Origin: CAYOFK01 sp964403185
GTDB taxonomy: Bacteria > Bacteroidota > Bacteroidia > Bacteroidales > VadinHA17
Length of the DNA stretch: 26,401 nucleotides
Reading direction: 5' to 3'
Assembly (NCBI GenBank): GCA_964403185.1
Contig: CAYOFK010000015.1
Coordinates: forward strand, 1 to 26,401
Shown one piece after another: positions 1 through 7,844 of this stretch. The translations under genes were made by a program, and so were the position numbers. The notes under the pieces were generated by a model. That model made no database searches. It had not been told where the DNA came from and saw only the letters and a program-made list of their open reading frames with translations. How positions within the stretch are numbered: position 1 is the stretch's first letter; every line of letters starts with the position of its first letter.

Positions 1-8
1 TCGCCCGG

Positions 9-80
9 GGTATCACGGGTCCCCGTGATGCCGGTCCGTGAGGGATGTTTGTGCAGGGCACAGGTTCAACTACGGACCGG
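9..80. repeat. Two adjoining inverted repeats at the window edge
   Basis: The first dyad is ATCACGGG (12-19) facing CCCGTGAT (22-29), extended outward by a G-T wobble and two G-C pairs to 9-32. The second is CCGGTCCGT (31-39) facing ACGGACCGG (72-80), with a smaller nested stem TGTGC/GCACA (50-54 and 58-62). The two arms share the bases around 31-32, so the folds would compete. No T-run follows, so a terminator is not obvious. The window starts here, so the left context is unknown. Function not recognised. Confidence 0.6.
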
Positions 81-158
81 AACAGTAAGATGCCTGATAG
101 AATTGAAAATTATTCCTTTATATTTTGCACATTTTTAATTAATTACAAAATCATTAGT

Positions 159-368
159 ATGATTACGGGGATCGGACGCCAAATTGCTAAACTGTTTCAT
201 TGCTATAAAACAAATAGCGGACTGCCTGTAGAGCGACTTTTCAAGTCGCTTATCGATTTACAAAATCGATTTGCATTGGCTTTCCTCAGCCTTCGCCTTA
301 GCCTGTATTCGTCGGACGCCTCCAAGTCGTCCGACGAATAAGCATGATTATGGGCCCCGGATGCCAAA
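159..368. repeat. Array of four hairpins flanked by an imperfect 25-bp direct repeat
   Basis: Four stem-loops lie in a row: AGCGACTT (232-239) with 243-250; ATCGATTT (252-259) with 263-270; GGCT (278-281) with AGCC (288-291); and the 12-bp stem ATTCGTCGGACG (307-318) with 328-339. Loops are 3, 3, 6 and 9 nt. The block is bracketed by two related 25-mers, 159-183 and 344-368, which match at 20 of 25 positions. A 98-codon reading frame crosses the block on the plus strand, but it has no recognisable domain, and the codons in the stems are forced by the symmetry. It sits past the 3' end of the vWA gene. It may be a small mobile or structured repeat; I do not recognise the family. Confidence 0.6.
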
Positions 369-380
369 AGGTATGGGGGT

Positions 381-1784
381 TTAATAACGTAAATTGACAG
401 ATTGGGATGATCCGGACCGGATTACAACTTTCTTTTCCACGGTGTAAAAGCTTCGCTTTGAACTCAAAGGACGGTAAATGATCATGTAGTTTCCGGGTTG
501 TAATAAAATGGTTTCATTCTTAACATTAACCTGTGTATTATAAATCCATTCAATGGAATCTCCATGATCAATATAAACACCGCAAATTCCGGGGACTGCC
601 ATCAGCAGATTTAGAATGCCGTGGGCGGGGATATCAATGGTCGTTGTGGTAGATTGTTTTATAACCACATCATTTACATAGATCCTGGGAAGAACAGGTA
701 TCTCAAGGTTGTATTTACCTACCAGGTACTTTGTGGTACTGTTCACTTTTTGCACATTCAGCGTGTTCAAATCACCTTTTTCACGCACAATGACTCCCAG
801 GTCACGGTAGCGGTTCCCACTGGTTGTAATTTTCATTTCTCCCTGTGGAACATCCGCCGCAACAATTGTATGCCGGCCCTTTAAAATTTTAATTTCTCCA
901 ACTGTGACCGGCGGGAGTGTATGTACCACCATTCGATAAGTCATTAAAGGGTCAAGGGTGATGGTATCCGGGTTCCCCCTGTTGTTTATAGTGTGGATAT
1001 AGTTGTACATGAGTTTCCCGGATTCCACATCATAAAAACTCATATTTACATTTGTTTCAGATGGATATCCTTCAATATCGAGAAGGTTCACCTGTGCGGA
1101 GGTTGATTTTAATGCTTCAGATATCACTACATTGAGGACTTCCTGAAAACGTACTTCATCAGCCGCGTTATAAAACTGCCCGATACACTCAAATGTTCTT
1201 CTGAAGTGCAGGTCAATGCCGATTCCTATGATAAAGGGCTTAAGGATGATCCCCTTTTTCTGTAATTCCTTTGAAACCGAACACGGGTCTCCTTCGCAGG
1301 CTTCAATACCATCGGTGATGAGAATGACAATATTCCGGCAGTCATCACAATTTGTAAAATCATTGGCAGAAAGTGCAAGGGAATTGGCAATGGGAGTGGT
1401 CCCCTTGGGACTGATATACCTCAGTCTTTGTTTGATTCGGGAAGCATTTGAAGGTCCGAAGGGCACTTCCAGACGGGTGTCATTGCAATCCTGTGGCGGG
1501 ACCACGCTTTGATGTCCGTAAACTCTTAATGCCAGTTGAATGTTACTGAGTTTTTCAAGACTATCCACCGTATGGATAAGAAATTTCCTGGCAATGTCAA
1601 TCTTACGGTTCTTCTCCCAGTAACCAGCCATGCTTTGTGAGCAATCCAAAACAAAAAGTATCCGGGTGGTGGGCGTAACTACCTTGTTGTTTGTCAGTGG
1701 GATCTGCGCTGCAAGATCCCTGAATAAAAAGCTTCCAACAATGACCAGCCAGAATGTGATGGATTTAATTTGCATAATAATCAT
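381..1784 (-). CDS. Secreted von Willebrand factor A domain protein
   Basis: A 467-residue protein with an N-terminal signal peptide (hydrophobic to about residue 27, ending L-A-A-Q) and one vWA domain from about residue 40 to 225. The metal-ion-dependent adhesion site is complete: D47-C-S49-Q-S51, T130 in G-T-T-P-I, and D158 in I-T-D-G. The rest (about 230-467) looks beta-rich, with no domain I recognise. An in-frame codon farther upstream (1886) would add 34 residues reaching the ychF promoter region. I chose the ATG at 1784 because it places the signal peptide correctly; the ATG at 1775 is also possible. vWA proteins with an intact site usually bind ligands through Mg2+ and are often exported in Bacteroidota; the partner here is unknown. 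It is divergent from ychF with a 119-nt shared upstream region. It could belong to an aerotolerance-type vWA group, but no companion genes are present. Confidence 0.82.
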   Translation of the reverse strand: MIIMQIKSITFWLVIVGSFLFRDLAAQIPLTNNKVVTPTTRILFVLDCSQSMAGYWEKNRKIDIARKFLIHTVDSLEKLSNIQLALRVYGHQSVVPPQDCNDTRLEVPFGPSNASRIKQRLRYISPKGTTPIANSLALSANDFTNCDDCRNIVILITDGIEACEGDPCSVSKELQKKGIILKPFIIGIGIDLHFRRTFECIGQFYNAADEVRFQEVLNVVISEALKSTSAQVNLLDIEGYPSETNVNMSFYDVESGKLMYNYIHTINNRGNPDTITLDPLMTYRMVVHTLPPVTVGEIKILKGRHTIVAADVPQGEMKITTSGNRYRDLGVIVREKGDLNTLNVQKVNSTTKYLVGKYNLEIPVLPRIYVNDVVIKQSTTTTIDIPAHGILNLLMAVPGICGVYIDHGDSIEWIYNTQVNVKNETILLQPGNYMIIYRPLSSKRSFYTVEKKVVIRSGSSQSVNLRY

Positions 1785-1871
1785 CTTGACACACCCTGAT
1801 AAAGGTAGTAAAAAACGATTTACAAAAATCAAAACACCGATCAGGACTTTTCTTATGACGGAGAATAAATG

Positions 1872-1879
1872 TACTTTTG
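1872..1879 (+). promoter_or_regulatory. Candidate -7 element TACTTTTG for ychF
   Basis: TACTTTTG matches the Bacteroidota -7 consensus TAnnTTTG and lies 25 nt before the ychF ATG at 1904. That predicts a leader of roughly 15-20 nt. I see no good TTTG -33 element at the expected distance, so this rests on the -7 box alone. Confidence 0.45.
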
Positions 1880-1903
1880 TGCACACTTTTGAAAAAATAT
1901 GTT

Positions 1904-3001
1904 ATGGGGTTAAAATGTGGGATAATTGGAATTACAAACTCCGGAAAAACAACACTTTTTAATTGCATTTCGAATACAAAAGCTGAGATTACAATCTTTG
2001 CTTTTAGTTCAGACAAATCAAATGTGGGAATGATTAATGTTCCAGATCCGCGGTTGAGGGAACTTGAAAAACTTCAGAAAACTCAGAGAATAATCCCCAC
2101 AACAGTTGAGATCGTCGATATACCCGGATTAACAAGAGGATCCGGCACAGGCGAAGGAATCGGAAATTCATTCTTGTCAGATATTCGCCACACCGATGCT
2201 TTAATCCATGTAGTGCGGTGTTTTGAAGATGACAAACTGCCACATGTGGAAGGATCAGTAAACCCTGTAAGAGATAAAGAAATCGTTGACCTTGAGCTTC
2301 AGATCCGGGATCTGGCATCCATTGAGAAAAAAATTGAGAAACTATCCAGACTGGTTAAGTCGGGTGATAAGAATTCAAAACGGGGATTGGAAATTCTTAA
2401 AACCTGTAAATCCCACCTTGAAGGTTTTAATCCCATTCGTACTCTGGAGATGCCCGAAACGGACCGTATCCATTTTGAGGACCTTTGCCTGCTCACAGAA
2501 AAACCCGTGATGTACATTTGTAACGTTGATGAGAGTTCTGCCGTAAAAGGTAATGGATATGTTGACCGGCTCAGGGAAACCGTCTCTGCCGAAAAGGCTG
2601 AACTTCTGGTCATCGCAGCAGGCATGGAAGCCGAGATCGCAGAACTGGAAGAAGAGGCCGACAGACAGGCTTTCCTGAATGATATAGGCCTGGGAATTCC
2701 CGGCGTGCATAAACTCATCAGGACAGCCTATAAATTGCTGGACCTGCGAACATTTTTTACTGTGGGACCAAAAGAGATCAGAGCATGGACATTGCGTACA
2801 GGAATGAATGCCTCTCAGGCTGCCGGAGTCATTCACAGCGACCTTGAGCGCGGATTTATACGGGCAGAGGTCATGCATTATGGAGACTTTATAAACCTGG
2901 GATCCGAACAAGCCTGTAAGGAAAAAGGAAAACTTCATGTGGAAGGAAAAAACTATATTGTGGAAGATGGCGACATCATTCACATCCGGTTTAATGTTTA
3001 G
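1904..3001 (+). CDS. ychF: YchF/OBG-type P-loop ATPase
   Basis: A cytosolic translation-associated ATPase of the Obg superfamily, 365 residues, close to the usual YchF length of about 363. The start at 1904 gives M-G-L-K-C-G, the standard YchF N-terminus; an upstream TTG in frame was rejected. The P-loop is G9-I-T-N-S-G-K15-T-T, the G3-like motif is D72-I-P-G, and the nucleotide-specificity motif is N207-V-D-E, the NxxE form that makes the family prefer ATP. A coiled-coil insert spans about 130-175 and the TGS domain about 282-365, ending in the typical E-D-G-D-I-I-H-I-R-F. The usual P-loop L-P-N-V-G-K-S-T is replaced by I-T-N-S-G-K-T-T, and DIAG by DIPG, so this is a divergent subgroup rather than the common form. 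The downstream M14 gene starts after 3 nt and is probably cotranscribed. Confidence 0.93.
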   Translation: MGLKCGIIGITNSGKTTLFNCISNTKAEITIFAFSSDKSNVGMINVPDPRLRELEKLQKTQRIIPTTVEIVDIPGLTRGSGTGEGIGNSFLSDIRHTDALIHVVRCFEDDKLPHVEGSVNPVRDKEIVDLELQIRDLASIEKKIEKLSRLVKSGDKNSKRGLEILKTCKSHLEGFNPIRTLEMPETDRIHFEDLCLLTEKPVMYICNVDESSAVKGNGYVDRLRETVSAEKAELLVIAAGMEAEIAELEEEADRQAFLNDIGLGIPGVHKLIRTAYKLLDLRTFFTVGPKEIRAWTLRTGMNASQAAGVIHSDLERGFIRAEVMHYGDFINLGSEQACKEKGKLHVEGKNYIVEDGDIIHIRFNV

Positions 3002-3004
3002 CGT

Positions 3005-4717
3005 ATGAAAAAGGTACGGAACTTATATATCTGGACCATCATCAGCCTTTTCGGAGGCGCTGTTTTTGCACAGGAAACACCTCACAGTAAAGCATTGACC
3101 AGCCTGGAAAACAGGGGAGAAGTTATTTTGCAGATTACCCATCCCGGTACGGATATTTTAAGACAGATCTCGGAATTTCTTTCTTTAGACCATGTCGATT
3201 CAATTTATGTCAGGGCTTACGCCAATGCCAGACAATTTGAGGATTTCCTGAAAACGGAACTGGATTATTCCGTGCTGGACCATCCGGGTAAACAATGGCC
3301 TGCCCGCCGGAAAAGTTACCTGCCCGTTAGCTCCTGGGAAGTGTACCCTACCTACCAACAGTATGATTCGCTGATGGTGAAATTTGCTGAAAACCACCCC
3401 GGGATCTGTAAATTGGATACCATCGGAACCTCTGAAGAAGGACGCTTATTATTGGCAGTCAAGATCTCCGATAATGTTGCGCTGGATGAACCGGAACCGG
3501 AATTTTTCTACTCTTCTACAATGCATGGGGACGAAACGGTTGGCTATGTGCTGATGTTACGGCTTATTGACTATTTGTTGAATAATTATGGCCTGGATGC
3601 CAAGGTAAGCAGGCTTGTTGACAGCGCAGAAGTCTGGATCAATCCCCTGGCAAACCCCGATGGTACCTATAGGGGAGGAGAACATACCGTATCCGGAGCA
3701 GTAAGATTTAATGCCAATGCTGTAGATCTGAACAGGAATTTTCCCGATCCTGAGGATGGACCACATCCCGATGGAAATGCCTATCAGGCTGAAACTTTAG
3801 CAATGATGAAATTTATTGAAACCAGAAACTTTTCCATGTCAGCAAATTTTCATTCAGGGGCTGAGGTGGTAAATTATCCCTGGGATACATGGGTGGCCAG
3901 ACACGCCGACGACGACTGGTTCCAATTCATTTCCCACGAATATGCAGATACAGTGCATGCCCACAGTGCGAATTATATGACCGGTTATAACAATGGCATT
4001 ACAAATGGCTTTGACTGGTACTCCATAAGCGGGGGACGGCAGGATTATATCACCTATTTTAAGCAGGGTCGTGAAACAACTCTTGAAATTCATGATCTTA
4101 AAATAACACCTGAATCCCAGCTTAACCAGTTATGGGAATACAATTACCGGTCATTTTTAAATTATGCTTCACAGGTGTTATTTGGTGTCCGGGGGTTTGT
4201 AACCGATGCCGTTCTGGGAACTCCGGTCCCGGCCATGATCACTGTTGAAACCCATGATTCCGATAGCTCCGTAATTTATGCAGATACCCTGAATGGATTT
4301 TATGTACGCCTTCTGAAGGCGGGACAGTATAGCCTGACTTTTTCAGCCGAGGGATATTTCAGCACAACTGTTGCAGGAGTCAGCCTCTCAGATCATAAAG
4401 CCACCAGGCTCAATGTCTCGCTTATTCCAAAATCCAGCTCAGTTCCTTCAAATACCCTGAATTCAAACCGGTACAGGGTTTTTCCCAATCCATTCCATGA
4501 GACACTTATGATCCGCCTGGATCTTGAGCAATGGTCAAAAATCAGTTTTACAGTGCTTGATATTACAGGCAGGATACTGTACAGCTCAAAACCTGTAACA
4601 TTTCCTTCCGGGGTTCATGAAGAGGAATTGAATCTCTCATCACTTGCTCCGGGAACCTATATATTGCTGATTCATTCCAACGGGCATGCAACTCCCTTCA
4701 GGATCCTCCAGCAGTAG
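3005..4717 (+). CDS. Secreted M14 zinc carboxypeptidase with type IX sorting domain
   Basis: A 570-residue exported metallopeptidase. A signal peptide (1-22, ending A-V-F-A) is followed by a propeptide-like region (about 35-105) and the M14 domain (about 112-390). Zinc ligands are H174 and E177 (H-G-D-E) and H283 (N-F-H-S-G). N243-R244 (D-L-N-R-N-F-P) matches the substrate-carboxylate pair, and E361 in T-L-E-I-H-D is the expected general base. A carboxypeptidase-regulatory-like beta domain follows (about 394-475). The C-terminus (about 490-570, beginning R-V-F-P-N-P-F and containing L-A-P-G-T-Y) is a type IX secretion type A sorting domain. It should cross the outer membrane through the type IX system and be surface-anchored or released, trimming peptides outside the cell. 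All key residues are present, so it should be active. Only 3 nt separate it from ychF. Confidence 0.93.
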   Translation: MKKVRNLYIWTIISLFGGAVFAQETPHSKALTSLENRGEVILQITHPGTDILRQISEFLSLDHVDSIYVRAYANARQFEDFLKTELDYSVLDHPGKQWPARRKSYLPVSSWEVYPTYQQYDSLMVKFAENHPGICKLDTIGTSEEGRLLLAVKISDNVALDEPEPEFFYSSTMHGDETVGYVLMLRLIDYLLNNYGLDAKVSRLVDSAEVWINPLANPDGTYRGGEHTVSGAVRFNANAVDLNRNFPDPEDGPHPDGNAYQAETLAMMKFIETRNFSMSANFHSGAEVVNYPWDTWVARHADDDWFQFISHEYADTVHAHSANYMTGYNNGITNGFDWYSISGGRQDYITYFKQGRETTLEIHDLKITPESQLNQLWEYNYRSFLNYASQVLFGVRGFVTDAVLGTPVPAMITVETHDSDSSVIYADTLNGFYVRLLKAGQYSLTFSAEGYFSTTVAGVSLSDHKATRLNVSLIPKSSSVPSNTLNSNRYRVFPNPFHETLMIRLDLEQWSKISFTVLDITGRILYSSKPVTFPSGVHEEELNLSSLAPGTYILLIHSNGHATPFRILQQ

Positions 4718-4754
4718 CCGGATTGTTACGAATAGGTTATTATAGCCTGATCTA

Positions 4755-4900
4755 TCATCCCTGGCTTGATCCGGGATCCAGCCGCTTAGCGCTTTTAAAG
4801 TGCTTAGCGGCTTTCCAAACAATAACCTTCCGGAGTCCCTGCGACCTGGAAGCCTTATGGTATTCATTCCGACACTGCCAGGACCTCCGGACGCTGGCAG
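4755..4900. repeat. Cluster of palindromic elements in the M14-phosphatase gap
   Basis: The 297-nt gap between stop 4717 and the ATG at 5015 contains no convincing gene. It holds three dyads. A 27-nt element at 4755-4781 (TCATCCCTGG...GGGATCCAG) resembles the short dispersed palindromes that read as W-I-P-D-Q-A-R-D-D on one strand in many bacterial genomes. An imperfect 13-bp inverted repeat at 4780-4792 and 4800-4812 (two mismatches) has a TTTTAAA loop. CTGCCAG (4875-4881) faces CTGGCAG (4894-4900). One of these hairpins may terminate ychF-M14 transcripts, although none has a clean T-run. Confidence 0.5.
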
Positions 4901-4969
4901 GTCTGCATTATGCAATACGACCCGCCTGCCCGATACAAGCGGTCCGACGGATTATTATGATTAGGTTAT

Positions 4970-4977
4970 TATCTTTG
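4970..4977 (+). promoter_or_regulatory. Candidate -7 element TATCTTTG for the phosphatase homologue
   Basis: A perfect TAnnTTTG box 37 nt before the ATG at 5015 (25 nt before the alternative TTG at 5003). An AGGAGA stretch at 4988-4993 follows; its spacing of 9 nt suits the TTG better than the ATG. No clear TTTG lies at -33. Confidence 0.45.
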
Positions 4978-5014
4978 TTCCCTCATCAGGAGATAATTTG
5001 ATTTGTTTAATAAA

Positions 5015-6667
5015 ATGAAACACTTTTCTGCACAAAAGACCATTGCATGTCTGACCGTATTTTTGATGTCTGTTATTGGCGCTGCACAACAGCCGGCAAG
5101 AATTCCAACAGAAAGACCTGAACTGATCATCGGGATTGTTCTGGACCAGATGCGCCCCGATCAGATCCATAAATACTGGGACAAATTCGGACCGGGTGGA
5201 TTTAAAAAGCTGATGAACAACGGCACAGTGTCCATGCAGGCCGGCTTTCATTATTACAACACACAAAGTGCACCTGGAAGTGCCACCATCGCCACAGGGA
5301 CACAACCTGCCGTTCACGGCATTGTTTCGGACGACTGGTTTGAGTTGCTGCATGAGGACATGACACATGCCACTGCAGATCCTTCGGTTTCCTCAGCCGG
5401 AGGAAGTTATGAAAACGGAAAATACTCTCCTGTGAATCTTCTTGTATCCACCCTGGGTGATGGATTAAAACTTTCAACCAGGTCGCAGTCAAAAGTCTAT
5501 GGAATTGGCCTTGAGAATGAAATGGCAGTGCTTTCTGTGGGGCACGCTGCGGATGCAGCTTTCTGGTTTGATACGGAGCGGGGAAACTGGATCACCAGCT
5601 CATTCTACAGGGATTCCTTGCCGGAATGGCTGACCCTGTTCAATGATAAACGATTTCCCGACTTGTATCTTGACAGGTCATGGACCCCCCTTTTGCCCGG
5701 TCAACCCGATTCACTTTATTTGCCGGATAGCCTGCAAACCCGGAATGGATTTGACGGGATCCGGGGATTTCCCTACGACCTGAGCAGGATCAGCAGGATT
5801 GACAGGAGAACCAAAGATTATTCTTACCTGCTGTGTACCCCATTTGGACAAACACTAACCATGGATCTTGCACAAACTCTCATACTTGAGGAGGGCCTGG
5901 GACAGGATGAACATCCTGACATGATCATGATCAATCTCAGCACACCGGGTGCCGTGGCAGTTAGATTTGGCTCCGGGTCCAGGGAGATGGAAGATGTGTT
6001 TTTGAGACTGGACAGGGACCTGGAACATTTACTTACTAATGTGGAAAACCATATTGGGGAAAACCGGATACTGGTATTTCTAACTGCCACCCACGGGATG
6101 CAAATGGAACCAAAATACCTGGAAAGCCTCAAACTGCCTGTGGGCCGGTTTAGCAGGCAACAGGCCCTCTCACTATTGAGGAGTTATTTAAACGTAAAAT
6201 ATGGAAAGGGTGAGTGGGTTAAAGGCTATTATGGAAACAGTATTTTCCTGAACCGGACATTGATTGAAGATTCACAAATCAAATTGAACGAATTGCGTAT
6301 GCAGGTTGCAAACTTTATGGTGCAGTTTGCAGCGGTTACGGATGCGGTATCTGCAACTACACTTTCTGCCGGAGAGTTTTCGGAGAATATAAGAGGATTT
6401 GTTCAGAATGGTTACCACCCAAAACGCTCCGGGGATGTGCTGATTGTGTTGAGATCAGGATGGACTCTGGATGAACCGGGAAGAACGGGAACGGGCTATA
6501 ATTACGACCGGAAAGTCCCCTTGATCTGGTATGGCTGGAAAATCGGAAAACGCAGTATATACAGGGATATTGATATGGCAGATATTGCCCCTACCTTGTC
6601 TTTTTTTCTGAACATACCCCCGCCTGATGCCGCTTCCGGCAGTCCTATACTCGAATTGCTTGAATAA
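5015..6667 (+). CDS. PafA-like alkaline phosphatase homologue with degenerate active site
   Basis: A 550-residue exported protein (signal peptide about 1-25) that aligns over its whole length with the PafA alkaline phosphatase fold: V-L-D44-Q-M-R near the N-terminus, A-P-G-S-A-T-I-A-T-G and H-G-I-V-S-D-D-W, R-L-D-R-D-L, L-T-A-T-H-G, P-K-R-S-G-D and I-A-P-T at the end. By comparison with Elizabethkingia PafA (from memory), most active-site residues are changed. The nucleophile Thr is S85, the following G-H-A is G-S89-A, Asn100 is D106, and Lys162 and Arg164 are E167 and E169. Zinc ligands Asp305, His309, Asp352 and His486 are G312, V316, T359 and T491. Only D44 and H360 of the metal ligands remain. 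The frame is open and the fold motifs persist, so it reads as a maintained pseudoenzyme rather than decay; a changed chemistry cannot be excluded. A TTG at 5003 with a better-spaced AGGAGA is an alternative start. Confidence 0.85.
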   Translation: MKHFSAQKTIACLTVFLMSVIGAAQQPARIPTERPELIIGIVLDQMRPDQIHKYWDKFGPGGFKKLMNNGTVSMQAGFHYYNTQSAPGSATIATGTQPAVHGIVSDDWFELLHEDMTHATADPSVSSAGGSYENGKYSPVNLLVSTLGDGLKLSTRSQSKVYGIGLENEMAVLSVGHAADAAFWFDTERGNWITSSFYRDSLPEWLTLFNDKRFPDLYLDRSWTPLLPGQPDSLYLPDSLQTRNGFDGIRGFPYDLSRISRIDRRTKDYSYLLCTPFGQTLTMDLAQTLILEEGLGQDEHPDMIMINLSTPGAVAVRFGSGSREMEDVFLRLDRDLEHLLTNVENHIGENRILVFLTATHGMQMEPKYLESLKLPVGRFSRQQALSLLRSYLNVKYGKGEWVKGYYGNSIFLNRTLIEDSQIKLNELRMQVANFMVQFAAVTDAVSATTLSAGEFSENIRGFVQNGYHPKRSGDVLIVLRSGWTLDEPGRTGTGYNYDRKVPLIWYGWKIGKRSIYRDIDMADIAPTLSFFLNIPPPDAASGSPILELLE

Positions 6668-6678
6668 GAAACACAATT

Positions 6679-6708
6679 TTTGTTTATATACAGTTATTTA
6701 TATATTTG
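6679..6708 (+). promoter_or_regulatory. Bacteroidota promoter before the TPR gene
   Basis: TTTG (6679-6682), an 18-nt spacer and TATATTTG (6701-6708) match the Bacteroidota -33/-7 pattern. Transcription would start near 6714, about 20 nt before the ATG at 6735. The sequence between the phosphatase stop and this gene is AT-rich, as expected for a strong promoter. Confidence 0.72.
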
Positions 6709-6734
6709 CAAACTGTTTTTGAATATTTAACCAA

Positions 6735-7727
6735 ATGCAATTGAAAATGAGTACTATTAAAAGATTATCAGTTAAAAGTATGGCCCTTGTCCTGTTTGTT
6801 GCTGTCTCATTGTCAGCCCATTCACAATCGGTAAAGGAAGCCGTAGAGGCCTATAATAAGGGTGCAACTCTTATTAAAAGCGATCCTGCCGGTGCCATTA
6901 CGGCCTTTGAAAAATGTGTGAGCATCAGTGAACAACTTGGCGCGGAAGGAAATGAAACCAAAGCCAACGCTGAAAAACAACTGCCAACACTATACTACAC
7001 AGTAGCCATGAACAGTTACAAGAAAAAAGAATATTCATTGGCTATAAAAAAGTTTGATGAGGCCATTGTAGTGGCTGAGAAGTATAACAATAGTAACATC
7101 CGGAAAAAAGCAGAAAGAATTATTCCCCAGCTTTATAACATTGAGGGAACTGCCTTTTATAAAAGCAAGGACTTTGATAATGCCCTGGCTTCCTTTGAGA
7201 ACGCCATTGAAAGGAATGCGAATTTCGCAAAACCATATCTGGGTAAAGGATTGGTGTATAAGAATAAAGGGGAATTCGACAAGATGCTTGCTGCCTGTGA
7301 TAAGGCTATTGAGGTTGGACTGGCCACGGGAGATGCTAAAACGGTTGCTTCTGCAGAGAAACTGGCCCAGAACACCATGTTCAATAACGCCGTAAAGGCA
7401 CTGGACGGGCAAAACTGGGACGAGGCCGAAAAAAATCTGAAGTCCTCAATCCTGTATGGTAATAACAGTACCGATGCCTTTTTTCAGCTTGGCAAGGTGT
7501 ACAGCGCCCTGAAAAAGTGGGAGGACTCCATCACCAACTTAACCCGTGCCCTGGAACTAGAACAGGGAGATGACTCTGCCAAAGCCAGGTATTATTTTGA
7601 ACTTGGAAATGCCTATGTTGGCAAGGGTGATACCGGCGCAGCCTGCAGTGCATACAAAAATGCCATGTATGGCCAATATGCTGAAAATGCCAAATACCAG
7701 GTTGAAACCGTTCTGAAGTGTAAGTAA
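6735..7727 (+). CDS. Exported tetratricopeptide-repeat protein
   Basis: A 330-residue protein with a signal peptide (hydrophobic segment about 16-28, ending S-A-H-S-Q at about 31) and helical TPR-type repeats over the rest. Repeat-like units are visible around 34-68, 90-115, 135-168, 169-200, 212-240, 245-275 and 284-315, with phrases such as Y-N-K-G-A, G-K-G-L-V-Y-K-N-K-G-E-F and L-G-N-A-Y-V-G-K-G-D. TPR units bind other proteins; an exported set of this size in Bacteroidota probably acts as a periplasmic scaffold, but the partner cannot be told from the sequence. The ATG at 6747 is an alternative start. It has its own promoter and faces the convergent GGGP-synthase-like gene. Confidence 0.82.
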   Translation: MQLKMSTIKRLSVKSMALVLFVAVSLSAHSQSVKEAVEAYNKGATLIKSDPAGAITAFEKCVSISEQLGAEGNETKANAEKQLPTLYYTVAMNSYKKKEYSLAIKKFDEAIVVAEKYNNSNIRKKAERIIPQLYNIEGTAFYKSKDFDNALASFENAIERNANFAKPYLGKGLVYKNKGEFDKMLAACDKAIEVGLATGDAKTVASAEKLAQNTMFNNAVKALDGQNWDEAEKNLKSSILYGNNSTDAFFQLGKVYSALKKWEDSITNLTRALELEQGDDSAKARYYFELGNAYVGKGDTGAACSAYKNAMYGQYAENAKYQVETVLKCK

Positions 7728-7750
7728 CTCATTTGCCGCCGCCGGCAACA

Positions 7751-7811
7751 TTCCCCTCCTTCGAAAAAGGAGGGGTGGATTCCGACCGGGAGGGAGGGAG
7801 GCGGGGTGGTT
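7751..7811. repeat. G-rich repeat with a 9-bp hairpin
   Basis: CCCCTCCTT (7753-7761) pairs perfectly with AAGGAGGGG (7767-7775) across a 5-nt loop. It is followed by purine-rich GGGAGGGAGG and GGGGTGGTT. This arrangement resembles a dispersed intergenic repeat common in Bacteroidota genomes (recalled, not searched). It lies just past the TPR stop in a convergent gap and could help end transcripts, but there is no T-run. Confidence 0.55.
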
Positions 7812-7844
7812 CTTAAGTACAGGCAAGAAAGTACAAGCTTCAAA

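Noticed and set aside
31..80. tRNA-like fragment (paired ends and GGTTCAACT)
   Set aside because: Only 50 nt long, with no anticodon arm and no stem around the TTCAA loop. The resemblance to a T-loop is chance.
45..341. 98-codon reading frame on the plus strand
   Set aside because: It crosses the hairpin array and has no domain, signal or ribosome site. Its codons follow from the repeat symmetry.
159..368. CRISPR array
   Set aside because: The two direct 25-mers are imperfect and only two in number, the stems between them differ, and no cas gene is present.
4723..5001. 92-codon frame and its opposite-strand partner (4640-4915)
   Set aside because: Both translate palindromic repeat sequence; the opposite frame shows the W-I-P-D-Q-A-R-D-D artefact typical of dispersed repeats.
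7557..7843. Minus-strand frames at the end of the TPR gene
   Set aside because: They are shadows of the TPR coding sequence running into the G-rich repeat.
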